A stretch of 64,000 nucleotides of DNA from Kocuria sp. TGY1127_2 (GCF_013394385.1 NZ_AP022834.1:558001-622000), one strand, 5' to 3'; counted from the first letter of the stretch, positions 52,353-61,989 are shown. Made by a program: numbers and translations. The notes: generated by a model from the letters alone, not told the origin.

Positions 52353-52991
52353 GTGACTCTCCGTGCCACGCCGACCCGTTTGTCCCGCCTCGTTCGTGGC
52401 TGGAGTTTGGCGAGTATCGCGACCTTCGCCGGCGTCATTTCCCACGTCCTGGCCATGGGGCATGTCCCACCGCCGGCCCTCGTGGCCGTTTGCTGGGCAC
52501 TGTCCGGGCTTGTCTGCGTGCTGGTTTCCGGCATCAGATGGTCGGTTTTCTCAACCGCTTTGAGCGTTATTTGCTCCCAGGGGATTCTTCACTGGCTCTT
52601 CGCACAGACAGGCCATGGTGTCGTCATGACGCAGGCCAACGGCGAGCCCATGGTTGGTCATGCCGCCCATATGTCCCACGGAAGCGGTTCTCTGACCGCG
52701 TCCGTCAGCGGGCAATCAACTGACCTTTCGATCGGCATGGTCATGATGCACCTTGCGGCAGCATTGCTGACTTACCTCGCTATTCGCCGCGGGGACGCCG
52801 CTTTGGCCGCGCTGTCGTTGGCCGTTCGGATCGGGCTTGAGCGAGTTTCTCCCCTCCTGCCCAAACCCGTCGCGGTAGTTCCTGCGTTCCGCCCGTTGCC
52901 AGTGGCCGGTATGGTTCGGGTTCTGGTGAACATGGCCTATCCCGGCCCCGTCGCGCTCCGGGGGCCTCCCGTACCTTTCGTCTCCGCATAA
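52353..52991 (+). CDS. Hypothetical membrane protein at head of copper cluster
   Basis: A 212-residue protein with about four hydrophobic segments (20-36, 42-60, 65-80, 125-148) and a His/Met-rich loop between the third and fourth (MVGHAAHMSHGSG), a typical copper-contacting composition. The GTG at 52353 follows GGGGGTGG. The family is not recognised. Its position before copC, PCuAC and copD suggests a membrane role in copper delivery; that is inferred from context and the loop. Confidence 0.65.
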   Translation: MTLRATPTRLSRLVRGWSLASIATFAGVISHVLAMGHVPPPALVAVCWALSGLVCVLVSGIRWSVFSTALSVICSQGILHWLFAQTGHGVVMTQANGEPMVGHAAHMSHGSGSLTASVSGQSTDLSIGMVMMHLAAALLTYLAIRRGDAALAALSLAVRIGLERVSPLLPKPVAVVPAFRPLPVAGMVRVLVNMAYPGPVALRGPPVPFVSA

Positions 52992-53071
52992 ATCCAATGA
53001 CTCCGGGTCAGTCGCCTGGGCCTTCGCCCATGCCACACCCGGAGAATTCAGCGACGAAAGAGAGTACAGGC

Positions 53072-53719
53072 ATGGCCCTGACAATGACAAGAACTAAAAA
53101 CCTTGAAAACTCGACGATGCGACGTCGCATCGCAGCCGTGCCAGCGACAATTGCGCTGGTGATCGTGGCACTTTTCATGAGCGGTACGGCGGCTCAAGCG
53201 CACGACCAACTCGTGCAGACGGATCCGGCTCAGGACGACAAAGTCAGCGCTGCCCCTGACCACGTCACATTGACCTTCTCCGGAAACATCACCAAAGTTC
53301 ACAACGGCAACAAGGTCATCGTGACGGACTCCGAGGGCAATACCGTGAGCACCGGTGATGCAACCGTCGAGGGCAAAGAAGTGACCCAGAAGGTCTCCTC
53401 GGATGCCAAGGACGAAACCTACAAAGTAGCTTGGCGGGTTGTTTCCGAAGACGGCCACCCGATCGAAGGGGCTTTCAACTTCACCGTGGGCCAGGGCGGT
53501 TCAGGGGACCAGGCATCGGCAACCAATGAAGCCTCAGCCGCTCCGAGCGATGATTCCTCTTCCGCCGGTGCGAATGACTCGGACGAGAAGGAGCAGGGTT
53601 CAGGTCTGCCCGTATGGGTGAGCGCCGTCATCGGTGCTGTCATCGCTCTAGCGGTTCTGGCCGTCGTTGTGCTGCTCATCGCGCGGGTTCGCGCCAAGAA
53701 GAACGACGAAAGGCGCTGA
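53072..53719 (+). CDS. Copper-binding CopC-domain protein
   Basis: A 215-residue exported protein. The N-terminal signal ends AAQA, giving a mature N-terminus H-D-Q-L; the N-terminal His is the usual Cu(II) ligand of CopC. The CopC fold follows (DHVTLTFSGNITKVHNGNKVIV, then SEDGHPIEGAFNFTV with the second His). A Ser/Ala/Asp-rich linker and a C-terminal membrane helix with a basic tail anchor it outside the cell. ATG at 53072; a second candidate is 16 residues inward. The neighbours are all copper genes. Confidence 0.88.
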   Translation: MALTMTRTKNLENSTMRRRIAAVPATIALVIVALFMSGTAAQAHDQLVQTDPAQDDKVSAAPDHVTLTFSGNITKVHNGNKVIVTDSEGNTVSTGDATVEGKEVTQKVSSDAKDETYKVAWRVVSEDGHPIEGAFNFTVGQGGSGDQASATNEASAAPSDDSSSAGANDSDEKEQGSGLPVWVSAVIGAVIALAVLAVVVLLIARVRAKKNDERR

Positions 53720-53733
53720 CGGCGGTGACTAAC

Positions 53734-54411
53734 ATGAAAAAAACTCGTTTTGTTCTTGTCCCCGCCGCCCTCGCTGTGAGTACTCTTCTTGCGTTGACCG
53801 GTTGCGGTGGGTCCCAGGAAGCAAGTCATGACAGCTCTTCCAAGGCCTCGGCTTCCTCCGGAGCGAATTCCTCGGACTCAGGCCTTGCCGTCAAGGACCC
53901 GTGGGCCAAAGCGGCAGATTCGGGCATGACTGCAGTATTCGGAACGCTGACCAACACATCGGATCACGAGGTCAAAGTGACCCAGGCGGAAACTCAGGCC
54001 TCTGACATGGCGCAGTTGCACGAGACAGTGACCGACAGCAAAACCGGCGCTTCGTCAATGCAAGAGAAAAAGGACGGATTCACGATCAAACCTGGTGAAT
54101 CGCTTGACCTCAAGCCGGGCGGAAACCACATTATGCTGATGGACTTGAAGTGCTCGATGTTGGCCGGTGACAGCCTCAAGGTCACACTGAAGACCTCGGA
54201 CGACAAGTCCCTTGTTGTCGACGCGCCGATCCGGGACTACTCGGGGGCCAAGGAGAACTACGATCCGTCCGAAGAATCCGGTTCGTCTTCGGAACAGACC
54301 TCCGATCACGACATGAGCGATCATTCTGGACACGACATGAACGATCACTCCGGTCACGACATGTCGTCCATGAGCCCGAGCTCGAGCAAGCTTCCCAGCT
54401 GCTCGTCGTAA
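53734..54411 (+). CDS. PCuAC-family copper chaperone lipoprotein
   Basis: A 225-residue lipoprotein with the lipobox LTGC (Cys24). The PCuAC domain has the copper ligands His96, Met109, His132 and Met134 (H-x12-M-x22-H-x-M, slightly longer than the classic spacing). The C-terminal tail holds near-repeats DHDMSDHSGHDMNDHSGHDM, a likely extra Cu(I) site. In Streptomyces lividans the homologue ECuC passes copper to Sco for the CuA centre of cytochrome oxidase. It lies 14 bases after copC and 12 before the DyP gene, so they form an operon. Confidence 0.9.
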   Translation: MKKTRFVLVPAALAVSTLLALTGCGGSQEASHDSSSKASASSGANSSDSGLAVKDPWAKAADSGMTAVFGTLTNTSDHEVKVTQAETQASDMAQLHETVTDSKTGASSMQEKKDGFTIKPGESLDLKPGGNHIMLMDLKCSMLAGDSLKVTLKTSDDKSLVVDAPIRDYSGAKENYDPSEESGSSSEQTSDHDMSDHSGHDMNDHSGHDMSSMSPSSSKLPSCSS

Positions 54412-54423
54412 GGGAGCGACCCC

Positions 54424-55746
54424 ATGTCCGACAAACAGGAAACTCCGGCGCCACGGCGTTCGCTGTGGAGCCGTAGACATCTGCTCGTCGGAGGGGCCAC
54501 TGCCTCCGTAGGTGCCGCCGCGGGAGCGAGCGTCGAGCTCGCTCGCCGCGGCGGCCACCGCGGCTCGTCGACGCCCTCGGGCGAAGACAATGGGGGAAAT
54601 CCCCAAGCCGTGAATGGGGGCACATCGCTCGCTTCGTCAACAGTTGGTTTCTACGGAAAGCGGCAGGCCGGAGTCGCGACTCCGGCGCCGGCCTATGGTC
54701 ACTTCATCGGGCTTCGTTTACGCCCGGGCGTGGCTTCGGCCGACGTTCGCCGTATGCTTCGCATCGTGAGCGACGACGCTGCGTCGCTGACATCCGGGAA
54801 AGGCCCGATCAATGATCAGGAACCCGAGCTCGCTGAAATAGCCGCCAATCTCACTATCACCATTGGTTTCGGGCAGAAGATCTTTGACCTGGTCGATCCG
54901 AAGTCCAAACCGTCTTGGCTCAAACCTCTTCCGGCTTTTGAACAGATCGATCGACTCGGCGACGAGTACGGCGAGTCCGATCTCCTGCTGCAAATCTGTT
55001 GCGATGACAAAATGACATTGGCCCACGCACAGCGCATGCTCCTCAAGGACACGCGCAGTTTCGGCAGCGTGCACTGGATACAGGAGGGTTTTCGTAACGC
55101 AGCGGGCTCTTTGAAAAAAGGGACGACAATGCGGAACCTGTTCGGCCAGGTCGATGGAACGATCAATCCGAGTACGGACGACTCCAGCATGGACGACATC
55201 GTCTACGGAAAGGCTGACGGGCTCGAACCCTGGGCCGAAGGGGGAACCTCGTTGGTCATTCGCCGTATCCACATGAACTTGGATACGTGGGATGAGGTGG
55301 ACAACCCTGGGCGCGAGGACTCCGTCGGACGCAAACTGTCCAACGGTGCCCCACTGACCGGGCAGAAAGAAACGGACCCGGCTGACCTTTCCGCTAAGAC
55401 GCCGGTCGGTTTTCCGGTGATCGCTGATTACGCTCATATCAGAAGGGCGACCGCTCAAACCCCGGTCGAACGTATTCTGAGACGGCCGTACAATTATGAT
55501 TTACCGGTCTCGAACGCGTCTGGCCTAGCGAAAGCCGGCTCCAGCGAAGGCGGAGTGAGCCGTACTGGGCTCATCTTCGCTTCGTACCAGGCCGATCCGG
55601 TCAAACAATTCGTACCCATTCAAAAACGTCTGGCCGAGTTGGACATGCTCAATACCTGGACCGTCCCCATTGGGTCCGCGGTCTTCGCGATTCCTCCGGG
55701 ATGCGAAGAGGGCGGTTTCATCGGGGACTTCCTGTTCCGTACGTAG
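54424..55746 (+). CDS. Dyp-type heme peroxidase, Tat-exported
   Basis: A 440-residue DyP. A twin-arginine signal (SRRHLLVGG plus hydrophobic stretch) leads it outside. The DyP motif GQVDG carries the distal Asp; the proximal heme His is probably in RRIHMNLDTWD. Close relatives are EfeB and the S. lividans DtpA, which oxidises Cu(I) during cytochrome-oxidase maturation. Context (CopC, PCuAC, CopD-CtaG) favours the DtpA role; EfeU/EfeO partners of EfeB are absent. Ribosome site GGGAGCG precedes the ATG. Confidence 0.9.
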   Translation: MSDKQETPAPRRSLWSRRHLLVGGATASVGAAAGASVELARRGGHRGSSTPSGEDNGGNPQAVNGGTSLASSTVGFYGKRQAGVATPAPAYGHFIGLRLRPGVASADVRRMLRIVSDDAASLTSGKGPINDQEPELAEIAANLTITIGFGQKIFDLVDPKSKPSWLKPLPAFEQIDRLGDEYGESDLLLQICCDDKMTLAHAQRMLLKDTRSFGSVHWIQEGFRNAAGSLKKGTTMRNLFGQVDGTINPSTDDSSMDDIVYGKADGLEPWAEGGTSLVIRRIHMNLDTWDEVDNPGREDSVGRKLSNGAPLTGQKETDPADLSAKTPVGFPVIADYAHIRRATAQTPVERILRRPYNYDLPVSNASGLAKAGSSEGGVSRTGLIFASYQADPVKQFVPIQKRLAELDMLNTWTVPIGSAVFAIPPGCEEGGFIGDFLFRT

Positions 55747-55756
55747 GTCCGGCTCT

Positions 55757-55790
55757 GCGCGACCTCGGTCGGCCTCGGCCGAGGTCGCGC
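55757..55790 (+). terminator. Hairpin after the DyP gene
   Basis: GCGCGACCTCGG (55757-55768) and CCGAGGTCGCGC (55779-55790) form a 12-bp stem; AAACACC follows, without a U tract. It may terminate only part of the transcripts, letting some reach CopD-CtaG. Confidence 0.6.
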
Positions 55791-55825
55791 AAACACCCAC
55801 ACACCACTTTCGATCCGAGGATTTG

Positions 55826-58096
55826 ATGACGAGCAGCAAGCCGAAGGCCGCCGGTAAGACCACCGCGCCACGGCGAGAGATACCGCAAGGAATCGCGCGC
55901 GGACTGCACAGACCGTGGTTGCTCGTGGTCCCGGGTACGACCCTCGTATTCCTCGTCGTTTCGCTCATCCTGTCGGGCACCGCGGCCGGGACGGATCTCA
56001 ACGATCCCGGACCGTTCGTCCGCTGGGCTCTGCCGGTGGCCGAAGCGATTCACAATGTCGCGATGGCGGCGACCATGGGTTCATTGCTGTTCACGGTCTT
56101 CTTCATCCCCCGCTACGCTGTCGACGCGACTCGACGCGGACGCCGAGGCGCCCGGGTCAAGCGCGCCGCCGATGCGGATGACGCCAGCGTCGAGGCCCTG
56201 GCCAATGCGTCTGCAGACGAGGCCGAAGAGCTCAAGCAGGCCGAGGACAACAGCAACGCCGAGTATCCGCCCTTCACCTCGGCTCTGAACTTCGGCGCGG
56301 TCGCCGCGATGACGTGGACTATCGCGGCAGTCGCCGTGCTCGTCCTGTCCTATGCCGATGTTTCGGGAAGTTCCGTCGGCAGCGATAAAGCATTTACGAC
56401 GCAGTTGCTCAGCTACATGCAGAGCATCGCAGGTGGACAGGAGCAAACGACGATCGTCGTCGTTGCGGCGGTCGTGACGACCTTGATCTTCGCCGTGCGC
56501 CAGCTGCTGGGCCTCTTGTTGACTTTCGGTGTGTCCATGATCGCTCTGGTGGCGCTTGCCCTGAGCGGGCACTCCTCGGGCGGTGATGACCATATGGGCG
56601 CGGTCAATTCCCTGGGGCTCCACCTATTGGGTGTGAGCCTCTGGTTTGGTGGCCTCGTGGTGCTTGCGTATTTGTCCCGTCAGCTCTCCGGACCCGACGC
56701 CGGGACGGGCACCGTGCCCGAGAAGACCCGCGGGTCGCTCAGCGCAAACGCTCGACGGGTGCCGATCGCGGTCGCGGTCCTTCGCCGTTATTCGGCTGTC
56801 GCGCTGGTCGGCTTCGTCATGGTCCTGGTCTCAGGCATCATCAACGCCGATATCCGCATTTTCGGTCTGTCGGATCTCGGTACCACCTATGGTGCCTTGA
56901 TCGTGACCAAGGCAAGTTTGACCATTCTTCTGGGTATTGCCGGCGCAGCTCACCGGATGTATCTCATCCCGCGCATCGAATCCGGTGCCGTCAGCGCATT
57001 CCGGGGCATTTGGCAGGTCATTTTGGCGGAGCTGATCATTATGGGCACTGTCTCCGGTGTGGCAGTGACCCTTTCCCGAACGGCTCCGCCGGTTCCCGAA
57101 GAGCTGAAGCCGGATGCCTCGCCGGCCCGCATTATCACGTGGTACGAGATGCCGCCGGAGCCGACGACGGCTTCGTGGTTCACGACCTGGCGCTGGGACT
57201 GGCTGTGGGTAGCTATTGCAGTTCTTGCTCTCTGGTTCTATATTTGGGCGTTCTTCAAGGTCCGGGCCAGAGGCGGGACCTGGAACCCCTTGCGGTTGTT
57301 CTCGTGGTTCTTGGGGCTCGCTTTCCTGACATTCGCGACCTCGGGGTCCTTGACCGTATACGCGCGTGTCCTCTTCTCGGCGCACATGGTCGAGCACATG
57401 CTCTTGACCATGATCATTCCAATTTTCTTGGTCTTGGGGGCACCAGTAACGTTATTGCTCCGAGCCTTGGAGCCGCGACAGGACGGTACTCGGGGTCCCC
57501 GTGAGTGGATATTGCGATTCACGCATTCCACCTGGGCAAAGATCGTCACGAACCCGATCGTCGCCGGAGTCAACTTCGCAGGGTCGATCGTGATCTTCTA
57601 TTTCACCCCGCTGTTCGGCGTAGCGCTGCGTTTCCACGTGGGGCACGAGTTCATGATGATCCATTTCCTCTTGACCGGTTACATGTTCTTGCTGGTCCTG
57701 ATCGGCATCGACCCCATTCCTCGACGACCTCAATACGCGCTCCGCCTGGTCGTTCTCATCGCGACCCTGGGTTACCACGCATTCGTCGGAATTGCCCTGA
57801 TGAGCTCCAACGCCCTTTTGCAGGCCTCCTGGTTTGGAAATCTCGGACGTCCATGGGGGCTGTCGGCCATCGCTGACCAGAAATTGGGCGGATCCATCAT
57901 GTGGGGAATGGGAGAGATCCCGACCATGTTGATTGCGGTCGTCGTCGGCGTGCAATGGTCTATTGCCGACGGACGCCTGGCGAAGAGGCTCGACCGCCAG
58001 GCGGATCGCGATGGCGACGCCGAGTTGGAGGCGTACAACGAGATGTTCGAAAAGCTCAACGAAGGCATCGAATCGCGCCCGGGGGAGCGGCGGTAA
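55826..58096 (+). CDS. CopD-CtaG fusion membrane protein
   Basis: A 756-residue polytopic protein. After an N-terminal basic tail and helix, the N-terminal half (about 40-440) is a CopD domain, with loop GDDHMGAVNSLGLHLLGVSLWFGGL carrying the expected metal His. From about 500 the C-terminal half is the CtaG/caa3-assembly domain: FSAHMVEHMLLTMIIPIFLVLGAP, HVGHEFMMIHFLLTGY and a long helical series, rich in His/Met. It probably moves copper across the membrane and aids CuB insertion. The ATG at 55826 has a CCGAGG site. Fused forms are common in actinobacteria. Confidence 0.9.
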   Translation: MTSSKPKAAGKTTAPRREIPQGIARGLHRPWLLVVPGTTLVFLVVSLILSGTAAGTDLNDPGPFVRWALPVAEAIHNVAMAATMGSLLFTVFFIPRYAVDATRRGRRGARVKRAADADDASVEALANASADEAEELKQAEDNSNAEYPPFTSALNFGAVAAMTWTIAAVAVLVLSYADVSGSSVGSDKAFTTQLLSYMQSIAGGQEQTTIVVVAAVVTTLIFAVRQLLGLLLTFGVSMIALVALALSGHSSGGDDHMGAVNSLGLHLLGVSLWFGGLVVLAYLSRQLSGPDAGTGTVPEKTRGSLSANARRVPIAVAVLRRYSAVALVGFVMVLVSGIINADIRIFGLSDLGTTYGALIVTKASLTILLGIAGAAHRMYLIPRIESGAVSAFRGIWQVILAELIIMGTVSGVAVTLSRTAPPVPEELKPDASPARIITWYEMPPEPTTASWFTTWRWDWLWVAIAVLALWFYIWAFFKVRARGGTWNPLRLFSWFLGLAFLTFATSGSLTVYARVLFSAHMVEHMLLTMIIPIFLVLGAPVTLLLRALEPRQDGTRGPREWILRFTHSTWAKIVTNPIVAGVNFAGSIVIFYFTPLFGVALRFHVGHEFMMIHFLLTGYMFLLVLIGIDPIPRRPQYALRLVVLIATLGYHAFVGIALMSSNALLQASWFGNLGRPWGLSAIADQKLGGSIMWGMGEIPTMLIAVVVGVQWSIADGRLAKRLDRQADRDGDAELEAYNEMFEKLNEGIESRPGERR

Positions 58097-58264
58097 CTGC
58101 CTTCCACCATGGCGGCGTACATCACCGGAATATGACGCCCATCCACCGTCGCATGACGTTGCTACGAAACAGGGAACATCCGCGCCTTACGGCTTGTTAC
58201 CCTTCTGCAAGCACCCACGAACAGTCCAGAACGAACCGTGGAAGATTTCAGGAAAGAGGATCCG

Positions 58265-60199
58265 ATGGTTGAACGCGCGCCCCGAGTACGTGCCTCCGAA
58301 TTGACCGGCCGAAATTGGCTGAATACCGGAGGTAAAGACCTGAATTGGTCGGATCTGCGCGGCAAGATTGTCGTTCTGGATTTTTGGTCCTTTTGCTGCA
58401 TCAATTGCCTGCACGTCCTGGACGAGCTGCGGCCCCTGGAAGAGGAGTTCTCGGACATCCTCGTGACGGTAGGCGTCCATTCACCGAAGTTCGAGCACGA
58501 AGCGGACCCCGAGGCCCTGGCCGCAGCCGTGGACCGGTACGACATTCAGCATCCGGTACTGGACGACCCTGAGCTGAGCACGTGGCAGGCCTACACGGCC
58601 CGTGCATGGCCGACCCTCGTCGTCGTGGACCCGGAAGGCTACATCGTCGCCCACCTCTCGGGTGAGGGACACGTCCAAGGGCTCGTTTCCCTTGTTCACG
58701 AGCTGGCCCAGGAACACGAGGCCAAAGGGACTCTGCACCGGGGTAGCGGCCCCTACGTGCCTCGCCCCAAATCGGAAGGGATCCTTTCCTTCCCGGGCAA
58801 GATCAATGCCCTTCCTGCCGAATTGCGCGCACAGGAAGCTCAAGGACAGACGTACCTTGTTACGGATACCGGTCGACACCGCGTCGTCGAGCTGGATGCG
58901 TCGCTGGAAAAGGTGCTCCGGACGTGGGGAGGCAATGCCAAGGGGTATCAGGACGGTTCGGCCGACGACTCCCGCTTCAACGAGCCGCAGGGCCTGGCGA
59001 TCGTGCCGGAAGAGTTGCGAGCCCAGGTCGGGTACGACGTCGTCGTCGCGGACTCCGTCAACCACCGCCTTCGTGGTGTTCGGTTGGACACTGGGGAAGT
59101 TACCACGGTGGCCGGCAACGGGGTGCAGCGGTTGCTCGACGCGGAGGGTGCGCGCACGGGGGACCCCAACTTCATCGATCCCGAGGCCGACCCCCAATCC
59201 GTCTCATTATCTTCGCCGTGGGACCTCGTATGGTCCGATGCCATCGAGTCATTCATCGTTGCAATGGCCGGTACGCACCAAATCTTTTCCTTTGACCCTG
59301 TCTCCGGCACGGTCCAGGTTTTGGCGGGGACAGGAGCGGAAGGCCTGCTCGACGGCACCGCTGCGGAGGCATGGTTCGCCCAGTCCTCCGGCCTGGCTCA
59401 AGCGGCGGACGGAACCATTTGGGTTGCCGATTCGGAGACCTCGGCACTGAGAAAAATTTCATTCCAGGAAAACGGTCCGGTGGTCACCTCGGCGGTCGGC
59501 CAAGGGTTATTTGACTTCGGGTTCCGCGATGGTTCCTCCGAAGAAGCTCGATTGCAGCATTGCCTGGGTGTCGCAGTTCTGCCGGACCAGTCAGTAGCAA
59601 TCGCGGATACGTACAATGGCGCCGTGCGGCGGTGGGATCCTGCGACGGCCGAACTGACTACCTTGGCCCGTGATCTGGCCGAGCCCTCGGACGTTCTGCT
59701 CGAAGACAGAGGGGAAGGTGAAGAGCCCCTTCTCCTCGTGGTCGAGGCGAATGCTCACCAGGTGGTTCGCTTGCCCATCCCCAAGGAAGCTCAGCGGGTT
59801 GACGAGGGAGCTTCCCAGACGCAACGGCCGCCGTCTCTTCTGGCGGGAGGAACTCTGGAGATCGTCTCCCGGTTCTCGGCTCCCAGTGGACAGAAACTGG
59901 ATGACCGCTGGGGCGATCCCACGCAGTTGAAGATCTCGGCCACCCCGCCTGAATTCATCACAGAAGGCTCAGGTGCCCAGCAAGGACTGGCTCGGACGTT
60001 GACGTTGAATCCGGAGATCACTGACGCCGTCCTCCACGTTACGGCTCGGGCCGCAGCTTGCGATGGTGAGCCTGGCGGTGAGATCCCGGATCATGCCGCA
60101 TGTCACCTCTACCAACAGGATTGGGGCATCCCGGTTCGGGTCACGGGCGACGAGAAGGATGAGCGCACCATGACGCTAGACCTGCGGGGGGTCAACTGA
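58265..60199 (+). CDS. Thioredoxin-like protein with NHL-repeat domain
   Basis: A 644-residue soluble protein resembling NHLRC2. Residues about 10-150 are a thioredoxin fold with FWSFCCINCLH, giving a C-I-N-C redox pair with an extra Cys before it, and a cis-Pro segment WPTLVVVD. Residues about 170-520 hold NHL repeats (NEPQGLAI, VADSVNHRLR, LSSPWDLVW, VADTYNGAVRR types). A C-terminal beta domain contains two Cys. There is no signal peptide. The ATG at 58265 has AAAGAGGA; an upstream ATG at 58238 lacks one. It follows the copper cluster but is not clearly part of it. Confidence 0.88.
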   Translation: MVERAPRVRASELTGRNWLNTGGKDLNWSDLRGKIVVLDFWSFCCINCLHVLDELRPLEEEFSDILVTVGVHSPKFEHEADPEALAAAVDRYDIQHPVLDDPELSTWQAYTARAWPTLVVVDPEGYIVAHLSGEGHVQGLVSLVHELAQEHEAKGTLHRGSGPYVPRPKSEGILSFPGKINALPAELRAQEAQGQTYLVTDTGRHRVVELDASLEKVLRTWGGNAKGYQDGSADDSRFNEPQGLAIVPEELRAQVGYDVVVADSVNHRLRGVRLDTGEVTTVAGNGVQRLLDAEGARTGDPNFIDPEADPQSVSLSSPWDLVWSDAIESFIVAMAGTHQIFSFDPVSGTVQVLAGTGAEGLLDGTAAEAWFAQSSGLAQAADGTIWVADSETSALRKISFQENGPVVTSAVGQGLFDFGFRDGSSEEARLQHCLGVAVLPDQSVAIADTYNGAVRRWDPATAELTTLARDLAEPSDVLLEDRGEGEEPLLLVVEANAHQVVRLPIPKEAQRVDEGASQTQRPPSLLAGGTLEIVSRFSAPSGQKLDDRWGDPTQLKISATPPEFITEGSGAQQGLARTLTLNPEITDAVLHVTARAAACDGEPGGEIPDHAACHLYQQDWGIPVRVTGDEKDERTMTLDLRGVN

Positions 60200-60220
60200 C
60201 AGCAGCCGCCCAGGCGGTTT

Positions 60221-61255
60221 TTACTTGGTGTTGACGGTGACCTGATCACCGTTGACCTGCAATCCGGCGTTCAGCTGGAATGGAACGGTCTTCTTGACGG
60301 TGCTGACTTTTCCCGTGAAGAGGTCGAGCGACTGAAATTCTATTTGGGCTTTTCCCTTAGGGTTTGAAAGTTTCCATTGGCCATTCTTGTCGATCGTTGC
60401 CGAAGAGTCCGGATACTCGAGGATGCTCCAGTGCACGTCTCCTTGGACACGCCCCTGGAAGTCGTACTCGAAAGGACAGCCTTTCGGATACAGAGCATCC
60501 TGCTGGGCGCACGCGTCGAGTTTCTCGGATACTTGGGACTTGATCGAGTCCTGGGCATGGTGACTCGGTGCCGGCTTCAGAGACAGAACCGGTTTTTGCG
60601 ATACGTCCTTGGCCGAATCCGAATTGGTCACTGTCGTGGTGGTTTCCGGCGCTTCCAAGAGCGAGGACGAGTATTCGGCTGTGTAGACACCGGGGTAGAA
60701 GACCGAGAATTTCTCGTCACTTCCCGGCACACCGACCTTTTGGCGGTTGACCGTTGCCGTCTCGACGCTGGGAGCGGAGACCTCAACCGTGGGAAGGGTC
60801 GTCGAGTCGATGGCCCAATCCTCGAGGAATCCGGCGTGGACGCCGGTCCGGTGGACAGGGAAATCGGTGTTCGACGTCGTTCCGTTGAGTTGATAGGTCA
60901 CGGTGATCACGGCGGAGTCGCCGGAGGTCTGTCGCACGGTGTAGTCGACATGGTCAAGGGTCTTGGTTGCTTCCGAGAGCGGTCGCCCGTCCAGCATGGC
61001 AGCATTCGAATCGGGAACTTCTGCGTCCAGCAGAGCCATGGCCTTGCGTCCGTCCCCGTTCTGGATGGCCTGGATATAGTCCCGAACCGGTGCGGTGGGG
61101 CCGAATGCATACTGGGCGATCAACGCCATCGTGGCCACTGCGAGAGCTACCGCGACGAGCAATCCGACGCAAAAGGTGGCAAGTGCGCGTGCTACGGGGG
61201 ATCGGGGAAACATGAGTACCAGCATATCGGCCGTGAAAATTCGACGGATGCGCAT
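60221..61255 (-). CDS. Hypothetical single-pass membrane protein
   Basis: Up to 344 residues. One N-terminal membrane helix (AFATF-region near 24-48) is followed by a large extracellular part; the opening RDYIQAIQNGDGRKAMALLD and ITVTYQLNG resemble DUF4878-type lumazine-like folds seen in exported actinobacterial proteins. Two Cys (ACAQQ, KGCPFEYDF) may form a disulfide. Starts at 61255, 61225 or 61213 are possible; none has a ribosome site. It is divergent from the gene at 61273 with 17 bases between. Confidence 0.6.
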   Translation of the reverse strand: MRIRRIFTADMLVLMFPRSPVARALATFCVGLLVAVALAVATMALIAQYAFGPTAPVRDYIQAIQNGDGRKAMALLDAEVPDSNAAMLDGRPLSEATKTLDHVDYTVRQTSGDSAVITVTYQLNGTTSNTDFPVHRTGVHAGFLEDWAIDSTTLPTVEVSAPSVETATVNRQKVGVPGSDEKFSVFYPGVYTAEYSSSLLEAPETTTTVTNSDSAKDVSQKPVLSLKPAPSHHAQDSIKSQVSEKLDACAQQDALYPKGCPFEYDFQGRVQGDVHWSILEYPDSSATIDKNGQWKLSNPKGKAQIEFQSLDLFTGKVSTVKKTVPFQLNAGLQVNGDQVTVNTK

Positions 61256-61272
61256 CGAATAGGCTTGTAAGC

Positions 61273-61980
61273 ATGGCAGAAAACCTAAGGGATGTTCCCG
61301 CCAAGTACGGCACGCTCCAAGAGGGGTTCTACCCGCGCATCAACTCCTACGGTCGCCGAATCCTGTCTGTTCTCCCGACGATCCTTCTCGCGATTGCACT
61401 GCTCGCCATTCTGTATTTCAAACGTCCGGCGGCGGCATTTGTGATCGTGGTGCTCGTCATGGAGCTCTTGGCAGCCACAGCCGTCTACTCGATTTTGAAG
61501 CCAGCTGTGGCCGTGGTGACGGACACGCATATTCTCAGAGGCCGGTTGATCGGTTGGAAAGCCGTCCCGCGGAACAGTGTGGAACATACCGTGTTCGTGG
61601 AGAAACTCAAGCCCAAAGCAGCCTTGAGGGCGAGTGAAGGAACCTGGTCGCGACTGAGGTACCGGGGAATTCCAGGTCTGTGGTTCATCGGCTCCCGGGG
61701 AAAGTCACTGATGCGTTTCGATGGGCGTGTATGGGATACCAAAACCCTCCGCAAACTCTCGGGCAAGATCACGCCGCAGACAACCATGTACAGCTCGATC
61801 AACGTCACCGAACTCGCCGCCGAACACAAGGGGCTCGTGAGTTGGACCGAATTGCATCCTGCGTTCCGGTCGACGCTGATCGCCATACTGGGGCTCATCT
61901 TTCTTGCGCTGATCCTCGTTCTGGGCATATGGCCCGAGCTCCTGGGCGCTCATGAGGGCCTGACTCACGGGGCGGATTAG
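61273..61980 (+). CDS. Hypothetical membrane protein (PH-like core)
   Basis: A 235-residue protein with two adjacent helices near residues 30-72, a soluble middle (about 75-185) that alternates strands in a PH-like manner (VVTDTHILRGRLIGWKAVPRN, then GLWFIGSRGKSLMRFDGR), and a third helix near the C-terminus. The ATG at 61273 has no ribosome site, and TAGGCT sits seven bases upstream, so it is probably leaderless. The family is not recognised with certainty. Confidence 0.65.
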   Translation: MAENLRDVPAKYGTLQEGFYPRINSYGRRILSVLPTILLAIALLAILYFKRPAAAFVIVVLVMELLAATAVYSILKPAVAVVTDTHILRGRLIGWKAVPRNSVEHTVFVEKLKPKAALRASEGTWSRLRYRGIPGLWFIGSRGKSLMRFDGRVWDTKTLRKLSGKITPQTTMYSSINVTELAAEHKGLVSWTELHPAFRSTLIAILGLIFLALILVLGIWPELLGAHEGLTHGAD

Positions 61981-61989
61981 ACTCTTCAT

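Noticed and set aside
60206-60222. CCGCC-CA-GGCGG followed by TTTTT after the NHL gene
   Set aside because: It is followed by T5, but the loop would be too small unless the stem is shortened to four pairs; too weak to list.
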